DNA of 64,000 nt from Gorsachius magnificus (Eukaryota > Chordata > Aves > Pelecaniformes > Ardeidae): assembly GCA_034008185.1 (NCBI GenBank), contig CM067081.1, positions 152,240,258-152,304,257 on the forward strand, given 5' to 3'. Below, in pieces: positions 26,505 to 37,700 of this stretch. The notes under the pieces were generated by a model. That model ran no database searches, was not told the origin of the DNA, and was given only the letters and a program-made list of their open reading frames with translations. Each line of letters starts with the position of its first letter. Position 1 is the first letter of the stretch. The position numbers and the translations under genes were made by a program.

Positions 26505-27826
26505 CTTTGGAATGAAAGAAACAGAATAATTTGTTATCTTCAGTGCTGATTCTGCAAGGGAAGGGTGGGTTCAGCTGCCTAAAAGCTATGGAGCCATGGC
26601 AGGAGTTTAGGCAGAGCCCTCTACGCTCAGCAGAGACAGAACAGGCGTCTCACAGGAGTGACTCCGTTCAGTCTGAGATAGGTGAGGTGAATCATTGGAG
26701 TTGCTCAACTCTCTCCACTGACTGTACGTTCTTCCAGCTCAGCTCTACAGACTCCTTTAGGTGACTAACGTCAGCTGAGATTAACCCTATCTGAACAAAG
26801 AGTTCAGGGCCATGGCAAAATGGCTCAGGATTTTATGAATTTCACTTGATCAAGCTATTCCTGTTGCTTATTAGACTGACTTTTAAAAAATGTCCAGGCA
26901 TTAGGTAGCCTGCAGTTTTCAGTGCTGTACCTGATACCTCTAGGGGAACCGATTTGCACAGGAACAGCAAGTGATCAGCATGTTTTGAAACTCAGATCTG
27001 ACAGAAGTGCCTTATAGGCATACCCAAAGTACCAGTGAACTTGAGAAAAATCATGCCATCAGGGATATTGCTGTACAGTGAAGTCAGGAATGTAGTTGCA
27101 AAAAACCAGAGACAACAAAATCCAGTTAAGAGTTTATACAGATACAGCACCCTTAGTCTTGAATGCAGATTTCTGGTTTGTGGGGCAGCATGCTGCTGAG
27201 CGTGATGGAAGACTGCTAAAGGATACTACACTAAATAACTTTCTAAAGCAAATTTCAACAAAAAATCTACAAGAAGAAACAAGCTGACTAATAAATGCTA
27301 AAGGCTAGTGCTTGAGAAAATGGAATAGTTTTAGGTTATAAGGAATTTTAGGTGATAAATTCTGAACAGCAAGAAAACAAGGAATGAAAACAGTTTGAAA
27401 TGCAGGCTGAAGGTAGGTAGGTTGAAGTCAACCCAGCTATGTGTTGAAAAAGCAGTCACAGAGCTTCAAATGGAAAGAAAGAAATTGGCTTGTTGGCTGA
27501 TTCACACTGGACATTTTTTGTTTGCTTTTGACTGCGGCAGTAAACATTTGCAAACACCTTTCCCAGGCCCTACCTTTTTGTCTGAATATATCCAACACCT
27601 GGGCTCGCAGACCATACAAACAAGAAGGAGAACAAAACTGCCCTGGTTTTAATGCAGGAAGCCGTCTCGCCCTGCCTGGGCTTTTGCCGGCACCTTGTGC
27701 CCTCTGGGTCAGGCTGGTTCAGTCACTGGTGGACAGTGCAGAAGAATTAAGGGCCCCAGAGAAAAATGAGAGGGTTCTAGGTCTGAAAGGACAAATTACG
27801 TGTCTTTGCTCTAACCCAGATCTTAC
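26505..27826 (-). other. PKP2 intron 13
   Basis: Intron of 1,322 nt before the terminal exon. No repeat or coding signal was recognised. Confidence 0.9.
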
Positions 27827-27914
27827 CTTTTTGTAAGCACTGTGGAGATCGGTATGTGACCACAAGGCGTAGAGGAGGACTGAAGCAGCCCTACTAGCTT
27901 TGCTGAACGTATTA
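27827..27914 (-). CDS. PKP2: PKP2 exon 13 (last armadillo helix)
   Basis: Exon of 88 nt, same as the human exon, acceptor TTTGCAG and donor GTAAGA. With two bases from exon 12 it encodes S, then [20 protein letters not shown] and TDLHSAYKK. Human has A, then [20 protein letters not shown] and TELHHAYKK. Helix [14 protein letters not shown] closes the armadillo domain. It exits in phase 0 to the terminal exon. Confidence 0.96.
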
Positions 27915-28898
27915 CTGCAAATTTGTGAAAAGAATGATAAAACATGTTTAAATTCCCACTTTGTAATCGGAGTGCATGTGCAGACTTCAGCAAACGTAAC
28001 CTTGTAGCATTTTTTCTGTCTCTCTCTCCTAACAAATGCTGTTTCACTGCTCTTTAGGTATTCTAGCACATTTCATGCTGTCCTGACTACTGAAACAAAT
28101 GCAACATACCTCCCTGCTTCGCTCATGCTTCAAAATTAGAGAGAAATTAAGTACTCTGCAGCCTTCATCTTAGAGCAGCAATCACACTGTTCATATTCAG
28201 TTGAGGAAAATACACAACAAGCATTCAAAAGGATCTTTCCAGCCGGTAAAATCTCTGGTTAGTTAGACAGGATTTAAACTATTCAGGGCCTCATGAGGTC
28301 TCCTTTACTGAGATGAATTTCCTCATTCATTTTGTAAAAAGAGAGGAAGGCAAACAGAATAATTATTCATATTCACAAAGCATTAACTATTCTCTTTTTG
28401 AGTAAACATTGGTTGCATGTGATTACATGTTAAATAATGATTAAAGGAAATTCAACATCTATTATCTAAAGTGCCTCTTAATAAATAATTTTAAAGTACA
28501 GTTCTATCAGCTCTATAAAATGTATCTCTGCACTTTTCTGCTAAAGATTATCAGGGCTGTGTTACAAAGAACAGGAAATACAGAAACTTTTTGGGGACAA
28601 ATAAGATCTGATGGTCAGCCACTATATACATATATTAGAATATAGATTGTGCTGTCATCTTCTGAGGAACTATTTAAAATGCTAGAACATGGCAAATTTA
28701 GCTGTGGATGGAACAGTTGTTATAAGAGATTTTTCTGTATTTCCCCATACGTGCAATTCTATTCACATCACAGTCACTTGTTAAAGCTGTCCTGTACCTT
28801 AAAATGCAGTGTTTTCCCCACATAGGTGGCAAAGGTTGCAGTTTCTTTTTTTCCCAGGGAAGGGAGGATGGGGAGGGAAGGCTTCTCAACCATCTTAC
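27915..28898 (-). other. PKP2 intron 12
   Basis: Intron of 984 nt, donor GTAAGATG and acceptor TTTGCAG. AT-rich with no recognised element. Confidence 0.9.
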
Positions 28899-29088
28899 CT
28901 GTCATTCATGCTGATGGTAATAATCTTTGGTAGGCCACCAGCACTCAGGAGAAGCCGTGCGTTGTGAGAACTGCTCTGTGTCAAATTGAACAAGGTGTAG
29001 CAGATGGACGCTGTGGTTTCACAGACAATATCAGACTCTGGGACACACTCGGGAAGTATCGAGACCAAATCAGGCAAAACTTCTCTAG
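28899..29088 (-). CDS. PKP2: PKP2 exon 12 (armadillo repeats)
   Basis: Exon of 190 nt, same as human (c.2300-2489), acceptor CTTGTAG and donor GTAAGATG. It completes an alanine codon and reads REVLPDLVSILPECVPESD, ETTASICYTLFNLTQSSSHN and ARLLLSAGGLPKIITISMND, ending two bases into the next codon. Human has [39 protein letters not shown] and [20 protein letters not shown]. Conservation is lower than in exons 5-11 but the alignment has no gaps. A longer open reading frame extends past both exon edges, but the splice signals and human exon length fix the limits. Confidence 0.97.
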
Positions 29089-31231
29089 CTACAAGTTGGA
29101 AGAGAGACAAGCAACTCCATTACTCATAGGTGCAGATTTATCCAGGGGTCCTACAAGACCTTACTCCTCCCATTATCACCTATCAGGGTGCTGTGAGCTC
29201 CCACAATGGAGTCATGGTTTCATTACATCCCCACAATTGAGGTTAAGCTGCGGCTGCGCTAAATCGGACAGTATGTATTTTGCCTCTTATACACAATACA
29301 TTAATACCCAGTGTACTGTATTAAGGTCCCCAGGCATGTGCTAGCAGCAGGCTGCCACTTCCCAAGGAACCCCGTGCGTCCTATATGTCTTTCTTTTAAG
29401 ATAAATGTCCTTTTCTGAAGCCTGTCCCTACTCAAGAAACACCGCATCCCTTTGACCCCACTGGATGTGACCTTTACCAGCCAACCAAACAGCAAACAAT
29501 GGCTCTCGACAGCAGCAGGGTCCCACTGTACACTATGAGGTCTGTGCTGTGCAGACCAGAGCTGATGGAGAAAATTAAAGCCGTAGGTCGTAGCCAGCTC
29601 CTCCCACTGTAAGAAGGAGACCTGGGCAATAGTTTGGGGCATTCTGGGCCTTTCTCCCGTCCATAACCAGTGTTTCACGTGGACGGAGCGCTTTGCTCTC
29701 CGTGAGTTGTGTTCATTCCTCCGGATGGGTGTGTGACAACGTTCATGTGTACTGAGATTAAATGGCACGCAGCTTAGAAAAGGACCTTTAAAACTGGATG
29801 AACCACCTGCTATGCTAAGTATCAAAGAATTATGTCAGACATGATAGCCCGTTTTTTTCTTCCATCAGTAAATTAAGGCAGGCAATTTTTAGAAAGTATA
29901 CATTTGGCAGTGTCTTGAAAACTTCTGTTCAGAACAAATGTTATTTTTTCAAGTAAAATTGGACATTTTCTGATATTTTTCAATCATTTAACTTTTAGAA
30001 ATGTTTTAAATTAATCTCAATTTCATATCAAAGGTTCATTTTGCTTGATAAATATAGCCACTTTATCTAGGAAACAGTATGCCCTTCCAAATGTTTTCCT
30101 TTGGCCAAAATGATTTGGAAAATTTGACCTGAATTCTGACATGCTTTTAGTCAACCAAAAAGAACACCTTTTCGTGCAGAAAAAGTCCACCTGAAATTCC
30201 CCCTGTTCCTCCTACCATGGGTAAAGTAAGAAAATGGCTGTGAAGGTGCAAGATGAAGCACCTTTCTCCAGAGCTTCATGCTATTCTGTCTTTCCCACAT
30301 TCTTTCATAAATTATTTTCCTGATGAAATCCCGATTTCTTCTTCTCAGGTTAATTCCTACTCTTTCGAGGGGATTCACCACTTGTAATTTTTAGCAACAT
30401 ACAGATTATCCCTTTGAAATCAGCCCAACAACATGTTGTAATATTTTCATTAATAGGGAATGTTGTCTAAGGATTAAACAGTGCCCAGGAGACCGTTCTA
30501 CAGAATTCTGGAGGTTAATCTGCCCGTGAACCAGCTGCATATCTGTAATTTCCCCCTCCCCCTCTGGTGGGAACACAGAAAAGGACAACAAATGATGTGA
30601 ATTTAATTTATCCTATCAGCAGGAAAAAAATTGAAATATACATTAAATTGAAATAAAAATACTCAGAACAGAAATGGCTTCTGATGTGAAAATAATTATA
30701 ACATTTAAAAAGTTTGAACTATTTTCTCTAGAGCATCTTCTAGCTTCCACTCTCAAAAAACTTATGCAGGAACTTATGCTTATGCGAGCTGCAAGCTTCT
30801 AAAGCTTTGTGCCTAAAATTAGAAAGTATTGGTTTTGCCAGAAGAATTGGAGATGGTCTATGATTTCTCCGAAAGGATTGCAAAGCTGTGGCAGCACAGA
30901 ACTCAGCACTTGCCTTCCTTTACCGTATTTTAAGCAGAAGAAAAACTCCCTCTCCAAATCTGTGTAGATTTTACTTCCATTATGTATTTTCTGAAAGTAA
31001 CATCAATGGAAGTATCTGATGGGGAAGACACCATCTAGAGAAAACTTGAGGTTAGAGTCTTTCTTAGGCAAAATTCTTTATTTTCAACCCTATATAATGA
31101 CTGTAAGTATCTGACCTAAAACTCCACCTCCACCCTTTTTTTTTCCCCACTTTTTTTATTTAAAGAAGTAAAGCTTAACTTAAAGAGAACAGAGAATGAC
31201 AGCCCAAGAGACAACGTTAGTCTTTGCTCAC
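29089..31231 (-). other. PKP2 intron 11
   Basis: Intron of 2,143 nt. A 174-codon open frame in the gene's orientation occupies 29,301-29,825 without recognisable domains and is treated as unexplained rather than coding. The remainder is AT-rich with no identified repeats. Confidence 0.9.
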
Positions 31232-31385
31232 CTATGCCACTTTGCAGAGAGGTGTTGCGAGACAAGTTCCTGAGCAGTGAGACTGCTGTCTTCTTTACTG
31301 TTGGGTGGCTTACATGCAGCATAGTTCGAATACTTGGAAGGCCATTTGCCTTCTGAACAACAGTCTGGGCTACCGAAAACGGCAT
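31232..31385 (-). CDS. PKP2: PKP2 exon 11 (armadillo repeats)
   Basis: Exon of 154 nt, same as human (c.2146-2299), between acceptor ACAACAG and donor GTGAGC. It starts in phase 0 with [16 protein letters not shown], continues [20 protein letters not shown] and [12 protein letters not shown], and ends with one base of the next codon. Human has [35 protein letters not shown] and NLSRNLSLQNEI. The methionine is internal and conserved in human. [15 protein letters not shown] is a canonical armadillo third helix. Confidence 0.98.
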
Positions 31386-31990
31386 CTGTTGTAAGGCAAC
31401 AGTGTGTCATTACCATGAATGTACAGCCTTATGAACAACCGCAGCAGCTTCTCCACATCAGTTTAAACACATTTAAAATAGTTTAGATCCAGAGCTACAT
31501 ATAAGCTGCAACAGAAAAGGAAGGTGATATAAAAGAAGTTTCAATCCCATTTTCTCCCACGTGCTCTTTGGCCAGTTCTTCAGCCAAAACATGACAGAGG
31601 TCATTAGTTTCTTCACCATGAAAGTGATCTGTGGTTGTGTCAGAGCCTTCCTCTCCCCATGGGACTGATTATATTCCACAAAACCACTTTTAAAAATGCT
31701 TTTAACATCTACTTATCCCTCATTGTGCAACGAATAGGCAAAATTCCACATGTGGAGATGTACAAGGAGTGAGAAGAAGCAGTCCCCATATTTGCTAAGC
31801 AAGAAATAGCTGCACTGCCAGTTGTGATTTTCCCTTCGATGTTCTCTGATGTCCTTGATCATGTCTGTGAGACAGTGACTTGCCAGTCGTTACCTGATCT
31901 CAGTGCTGTGGGTGTGTTGCACTCCAGCCCTAAACTCCATGCATTCATATTAAGAACTAAATGACAAGAAAAAGAAAAAAGCTGACTTAC
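31386..31990 (-). other. PKP2 intron 10
   Basis: Short intron of 605 nt, donor GTAAGTCA and acceptor ACAACAG. Nothing further is seen in it. Confidence 0.9.
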
Positions 31991-32164
31991 CGGTCCAGTG
32001 CCAGCTGTGAGGTTCTGAAGAGCTCCCAGAGATGCTTCCTGGGTATAGTTTCTGGTACTCTTTGCTATTAAGGAGAGATATATCCTAATCAGTGTGGAAT
32101 GCCAGAGCGATTCAACACCTCTGGGATTGCTCTTTTCCTCAGGTAGCGGGGTGTCCTGCTGCTT
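31991..32164 (-). CDS. PKP2: PKP2 exon 10 (armadillo repeats)
   Basis: Exon of 174 nt, equal to human exon 10 (c.1972-2145), phase 0 at both ends, donor GTAAGT. The peptide begins [19 protein letters not shown] and includes [20 protein letters not shown] and [12 protein letters not shown]. Human has QYQDVPMPEEKSNPKGVEW and [19 protein letters not shown] chose the first acceptor, TTTAG, because it reproduces the human length. Three more in-frame AGs follow at 3-nt steps, so shorter forms are possible. One position where human has tryptophan (GVEWLW) is serine here, codon TCG at 32,108-32,110. Confidence 0.95.
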
Positions 32165-33005
32165 CTAAACATGTAAACAGATCAAGCCTTTAGAAACAGT
32201 GACCTTACAGGACTTAATGCATCACAAGCTAAACTAGCCATTTTTTAACTATCACTAGATTATTTGCATATTATCAAGTTGTGAACTCAAATGACAATGT
32301 ATAGAATTTCAATATTTAATTATACCGTCCACTCCACCCAAAAAGAAGAGGTAGCATGGTGGAAGCTACTTCTTGTGTCTCAGCAACTGACACTAGGGGC
32401 TAAAGCCAAGAAGAAGCAGAAATGGCCATCTAGAGTTGTACTGTGGATGGAACGGGAGAAGGCAGAATACACTCCAGCAAAACTAATAGACAGGGAAGGG
32501 CCATCGATCCTTTTCTTTCGCCTTCCCCCTCCCCTGATACCTGTTTTCTCTCCAACAATTCCAAGTTGCCAGAGTATTTGTGATCTGTACCACATAGGTA
32601 CATAGATCTTGACATTGCCCAAAACCCAGAAATTCATGGAAGTGGCAAGTCACCTTGTGCTGGTTTCACTGGTGAAACCATCACAACTCCCACTCATTGG
32701 CAGGGCACTTGCACAATTGCCGTACATGGTACAGATACCACTTGGATCCACCAGAGGGTATAAAACTGAGTGGCAGTATTCCTCAGCTAATGAAACAGTG
32801 AACTGCTAAGTCATTTTCACCATTAGCAGCTGAGCAAGATAATGGGTGTTGGGAAATGCTATCAATCAATCTGCATTTTTGGGGCAAGTAGGTGTCACAC
32901 TACCGGAAACATCAATAATAGATTGTTAAGTAGATTACAGCCTTATGCTCCAGAAGTTGCTACAACTGATTAACAAAATGAGATGTAACTAAACATGTGC
33001 TTTAC
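32165..33005 (-). other. PKP2 intron 9
   Basis: Intron of 841 nt with donor GTAAAG. Its 3' end has a weak pyrimidine tract before a run of four NAG triplets. The open frames on either strand (for example 32,291-32,605) have no family resemblance. Confidence 0.9.
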
Positions 33006-33167
33006 CTCTTTTACTTTTCTGCTCCGTGTTCCAAAACAGCCCGGTGTTTTATCATGGCTAGAAATATTTCTTCTTTGCATATATATGCTCTGGGCATAGC
33101 TTTCAGGGAGCTCTATCTCTAGCTGGTAGGAAAGATTGTGAAGAATGCACACACAGTTCTCTGTGGC
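33006..33167 (-). CDS. PKP2: PKP2 exon 9 (armadillo linker region)
   Basis: Exon of 162 nt (54 codons, phase 0 at both ends) between acceptor TATTTTAG and donor GTAAAG. The peptide begins [17 protein letters not shown] and ends [13 protein letters not shown]. Human has [19 protein letters not shown] and IGCFGSRSRKVKE and is one residue longer (55 codons), the difference lying in the variable NISSHDKT stretch. [13 protein letters not shown] is an armadillo helix; the basic tail GTRSRKVKE enters the insert that separates the two halves of the armadillo domain in p120-type proteins. The start used is the splice acceptor and no new initiation is implied. Confidence 0.97.
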
Positions 33168-34649
33168 CTAAAATAACAAAAGAATAGAAATCTTGAAAGC
33201 TTTGGCATGCGTTGAAGGGACATGTATAGACATGGGAAGAGCTTTCATTTCTGGAACTTCAACAACTAACTGCAGAGCTTCTAATGGCTTACAGAAGAGT
33301 AAGCCAGTGATCCACAAGACTGTATTTACACTGATAAATTAAACATGCCCTGGGATGTTCCTGAGCACGGAGGCTAACTGGCACACAGGGCTTGCACTTG
33401 GAGCGGGGTGCATACCTCTTGGAAATGGCCCTGGGACATTATAATTCCTGAATTGTGCCTGGGAATTGTATGGGCGAGTGCTATTTGGCACAGACCAGAA
33501 GTGTGCCAAGGAATGGTTAAGAGCTTAAGAGTAAAGATGATCACGTACACACCTCACCGTAGTGCCAGCGAAAAGAAAGCTTCATATCTTTCCTAAGGAG
33601 GAAGCACTTTTCTGTGGTAGAATATTTTTTTAAATTAGATGTGGCTTTCTGGGTATGGCTAAGGTGAGGTCTACAATTTCTGAGCAATGAGTCTAGTGGC
33701 AAATAGCTTTATTACCAGTTCCTCCTTTTTTGGAAGTAAATAAGGAATGAGTGGTTTTAAGACAAAATGCAGCAGGGAGCTATTGGCACAGGTATAATGT
33801 GCTGGATTCTCCCTGAAGCTAATGGCACTGAATACAGGGAAATGGAGAAGCTGAAGTAACTAATCCCAGAACAGAGCTATAAATGTGCAGTAATTACCAC
33901 TACAGAGCACAAGTTATAGCAGGCATGCTAGAAGTGCCTCGCAGGCTACGGCTAACCTGCTCAGAAGTGACGGCTAGTCTTCTCACCCAACTTCACCCAG
34001 CTAAAAGGCAAGCCTGTAGTCTAAACAATGTTCAGGTTCATCTGCAGTCAATGGTGGGAGGAAGAGAATGGGAAGAACTGGCTTCTGGACGTGTCCACGT
34101 CCTTGTAGTTACTGGCTTAGGCAGAATGCATAACTTCTAAAAAACTTAGGAAAATCAACCTCATTCTGAATCATGCAAGCTCCTTAATTACAGTGCCACC
34201 CAAAGAGATTTAGATTCTTCATTTCCTAAGGGGTATATAGCACTAAACTTACAGGAAAGTAACAAGATTAATTTTTTAAGCTTCTAGTTAGCTAGCTCCC
34301 TGAGACAACTAGAAAGGTAATATCTGACTCTTAGGTGTTTCAGTATTTCTGAAAGCTGTGACGTTACGTCACATTTTAAAAAAAAAGACAGAAGTTTGTA
34401 GCTCTTTCTGGTGATTCTTCAGATGTTTTCCCAAAGCTAAGGTATGTTATTCTTTTAGATTGCAGGATAAAAAACCACTTCAGAAAGCTTCTTACTGGAC
34501 CTTAATTTTTGGCGACAGTTCTAAAAGCCCTGGAAATAAGTATAAGTTTGGCAGTTACATCACAACTGTTTGTGAACATTGGTTTCTAAACAAAAAAATG
34601 TTCTCCTAGCAATTTCCCCCAGGAAAAGAGCTTTCATCTCAAAGAATAC
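33168..34649 (-). other. PKP2 intron 8
   Basis: Intron of 1,482 nt. It contains a CRE-like inverted repeat at 34,358-34,372. No repeats or coding signal were recognised. Confidence 0.9.
34358..34372. promoter_or_regulatory. CRE-like inverted repeat in PKP2 intron 8
   Basis: Arms GTGACGT and ACGTCAC are separated by one T. This resembles a cAMP-response element (TGACGTCA) with an extra central base, and each half is a CRE half-site. CpGs are rare nearby, which makes two of them here slightly unusual. Whether it binds a factor is unknown. Confidence 0.25.
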
Positions 34650-34767
34650 CTTGTCATTAGGCTCGTGGTCTGCAATAGCTCCTTGGATATAATACACAAG
34701 AGAATCAATCAAGCCGTCACATTCTCTCATCTTTTTCCTTCCTTCTGGGCCAGCAGAGCTCATGTTT
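34650..34767 (-). CDS. PKP2: PKP2 exon 8 (armadillo repeats)
   Basis: Exon of 118 nt between acceptor CTGCACAG and donor GTATTC. It completes an arginine codon with one base and then reads [16 protein letters not shown] and [20 protein letters not shown], ending NDK in phase 0. Human has NMSSAGADGRKAMRRC and [20 protein letters not shown]. The ATG within NMSS is internal and is not a translation start. The GTATTC donor departs from consensus at the fifth intron position. This exon is reached from exon 7 across the longest intron in the window (8.1 kb). Confidence 0.97.
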
Positions 34768-37700
34768 CTGTGCAGGAAGGAATACGTTGGTGAGAACAGA
34801 TTTAGTCAAAGATACTTCCTTGTGCCCCACTGACAAACTTTTCCAGCTAAAACTTAAAGATGCTGAAGTTAAGGTTGACTGCTTCCTTTCTTCAGCGCTG
34901 TAAGCTAATCTGAGCCTTTGCTAAGTGGAACTTTCACTTCAGTGCACTCCCAGACAAAACCAAATACTGCAGAAAAACAAACAGCTGTGTTTGGATGGAT
35001 AAGGTAAGAAAGACCTGATTCAAATCTTCATCTCAAAGTTGAATTAATCCTTTTTTAAACAGTTGAACAAGCTGGACTTTTCTTCCATTATTCCATTTTT
35101 AGTTATATTTTTAATACCCAGGACATTAGCTATGTCAAAGATACCTGTAAAAATTTCCATGCACGCAAAGCTCCTTTAGCATTTACTTGCACAAAACCAG
35201 TTCTTGTTCCAAGATGCCCCATCAACAGACACATGTTTTGAGAGTTTTCGCAACATTTGTACATTAACACGTAAAGATAACCCAAGTCAGTTACGAGGCC
35301 AAATTCACATGGCAACTCATGTGTTTGTGGAAATGCTCTGAGGGGTGTGAGCGGGCAGGAGGGGACACGAACACAGCCCAGCTGGTAGGTCGGAGCAGCA
35401 GCCCGGCCCCAGCGCCGGGCAAGAGGCTGAGGGGGGATTGAACTGCGATGTGGCTGCCACTGCCATCGCTGCCAGACCAGCAGCGTGTGACAAGGAGGAC
35501 GAAAAAATACACTGTGCTCAGCCGATTCCCAGCTTCCCAGAGAGGCTGCTGGCATCTAAGCAGAAAAAAAAAGCCAAAGCCCCTGGAAGCTGCTCCGTCG
35601 GAGAGGGCAATGCCAGGTGCCTTCTGCAGATGCCTTCTGCTGTTCTACCGCAGAGGCTCAGACAGAGCTCCGCACGCTTTCTGCTCCCTCCAGACCCAAA
35701 GGAAGCCGCTGCTTGCCCAGCTTTCAAGTTAACGTTTTCTGTGCTTTGTGGTAACCCAAGTACAACTTGAAAATGAATTATGAAAGTGATTTAAAAACTC
35801 TTGAAAAGCCAAACACATGCTTGTGCTTGAAGTTTGGCTCTAAATAAGCTACTGATTTCTGGGGAAGTAACAACACTTACAATTTGGGGGTATAATTATT
35901 TTTACAACTGAACAAACTCTGGATTATGGAATGCTGGAATTATAAACCTCGGCCTCATTATTTTGGACTCCTGCAGCTCTGCTGGCCAAAAGGCTGCACA
36001 TAGTATCACATTCCAGCTTCTTTGTTTGAAATAACATTAAATATAACCCAGCCTTAGCATCCATCACAAACAGAGAGGGACATGTTCCTTCAGATAGTTT
36101 CAGGGTGTTTATTTTGCATGCTTACTTTACCCACTGGAAATTACAATGGTTTAAAATTTTATTAACAACATAGTCAGTAAGGAACAGCTTTAAACTTTCC
36201 TGTGGCTTATGACTGTAAAATGAATGTAGGGTTTTATATACTGTCAATGCAGTTCTTTTTTTTTCCCCCTGGGAAGTACATATTCAGATTAAATACTAAT
36301 GCGCTGTAATTATAGTTTTACTTTAGGGCATGCTGTTAACAATATCCCTATTTATGAGTTCACTTATTCTCTCATGGAATTATGTATCACAGAATCAATA
36401 TTCAGATTCCTCAATACGGCCTACTATAGACATCACTTTGGAATTTAATTTTACCTATATATGTCACATTCAAGGCATGTCACCCTTTCATATGTTTATG
36501 GTTATACTGACAGAAATGTACATGCTACAGCCCTTCTAGCGCACAGCAAAAATAGTTTCTGAGGCACACAGACTAAAAATACTACGGAAAGATAAGCGTG
36601 GAATTTGCCTTGCCAAAGACACTTGAGCTGATACAGTATTTTGTTTTGTCACAGTACGTTATTCTAAAAATCCCTGAACTTCTGGGGACTACGATCACGC
36701 TGAATGACTGTGTGAGGAGGGGCCATCACCTGGCCTTACTGGCCAGCGTGAAGGTGGCGGGGCACGTAGCTCAGGAGGCCAAGAAGACCCTGAGTCAGAG
36801 GCACTGTCCCATCCTGCAAAGGAAATGAATTCCTGAACTCTGTTTCATGAAGAAGTTGATGCTGAGGTGTTCATCCAGTCAGAGATATCAGTTTGTGTCT
36901 GTGGGCACGTCTGTACACAGATGGCCACTCCATTCTCCACTTTGCCCTGGTTCCTTATCACCATGACATGGAGTGGGAAGGGAAGAGCTTCTCCTCTCCC
37001 ACTCGCCCAATTACAGTCATAACCACCTCACTCTGAAAAGGGTCAGAGTTGGTTTGAAGGCAGAGAAGAGACTTTCAGGCAAAACTTCAGTTGACAGTTT
37101 GTTTGCTAATTGAAGCTTGAGAAATTCCAGATAATAAAAATATTACTAGATTGGGAAAAAAAAATGCTTCTGAGAAGTGTCACAGAAATATAAATTAAAA
37201 AAAAAATTGAAACAATGGCAACATTTTGCTTAGAAAATCGCAAAACTGACTTAATCTTGGTTTCCCAAGATTTGAGGTTCCTCACAACTGGGACGCCTCC
37301 CTCTGAGCTCAGGAGTTGGACTTGCTTGTAGTGGGACTCCTGGAGGCCTCAAAATGCTCAGTGCTTGGGCAATTGCCAAGGTTGGGCTGGCCCAGCATTG
37401 TGGCTCATGGCCATTCTCACCCCATGGTGAGAATTCAAGGCTACCTAGAAATCTTCGAGTCTGCTGTGCAAGTTTGTTTTTTTTGCATTTCATTAGAAGT
37501 GCACTGAGACAAACACATCTGTGGAAAAACGCATCAGCTGGAATCAAGATCAAGAGCCTTCTCACAGAAAAACTCTTTTGCTACCCAATTTCTGATATCT
37601 CTACCCTGCATTGTTATTGAATAGCTGGGAGAATGCAGCATGGGGACAGTGCAGCCTTAGGGAGATTGCTGCTTGTAGGGTAGGGATGCTCTTCTTTGAA

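Noticed and set aside
31986..32164. Exon 10 starting at the downstream CAG (peptide QDTPL or DTPL) as the main form
   Set aside because: The upstream TTTAG acceptor gives exactly the human exon length, 174 nt, and is the first AG after the tract. The others are kept only as possible variants.
35130..35770. Intron 7 frames as a hidden PKP2 exon or nested gene
   Set aside because: No similarity to plakophilin, and exon 7 already joins exon 8 in frame. The frames reflect local GC content.
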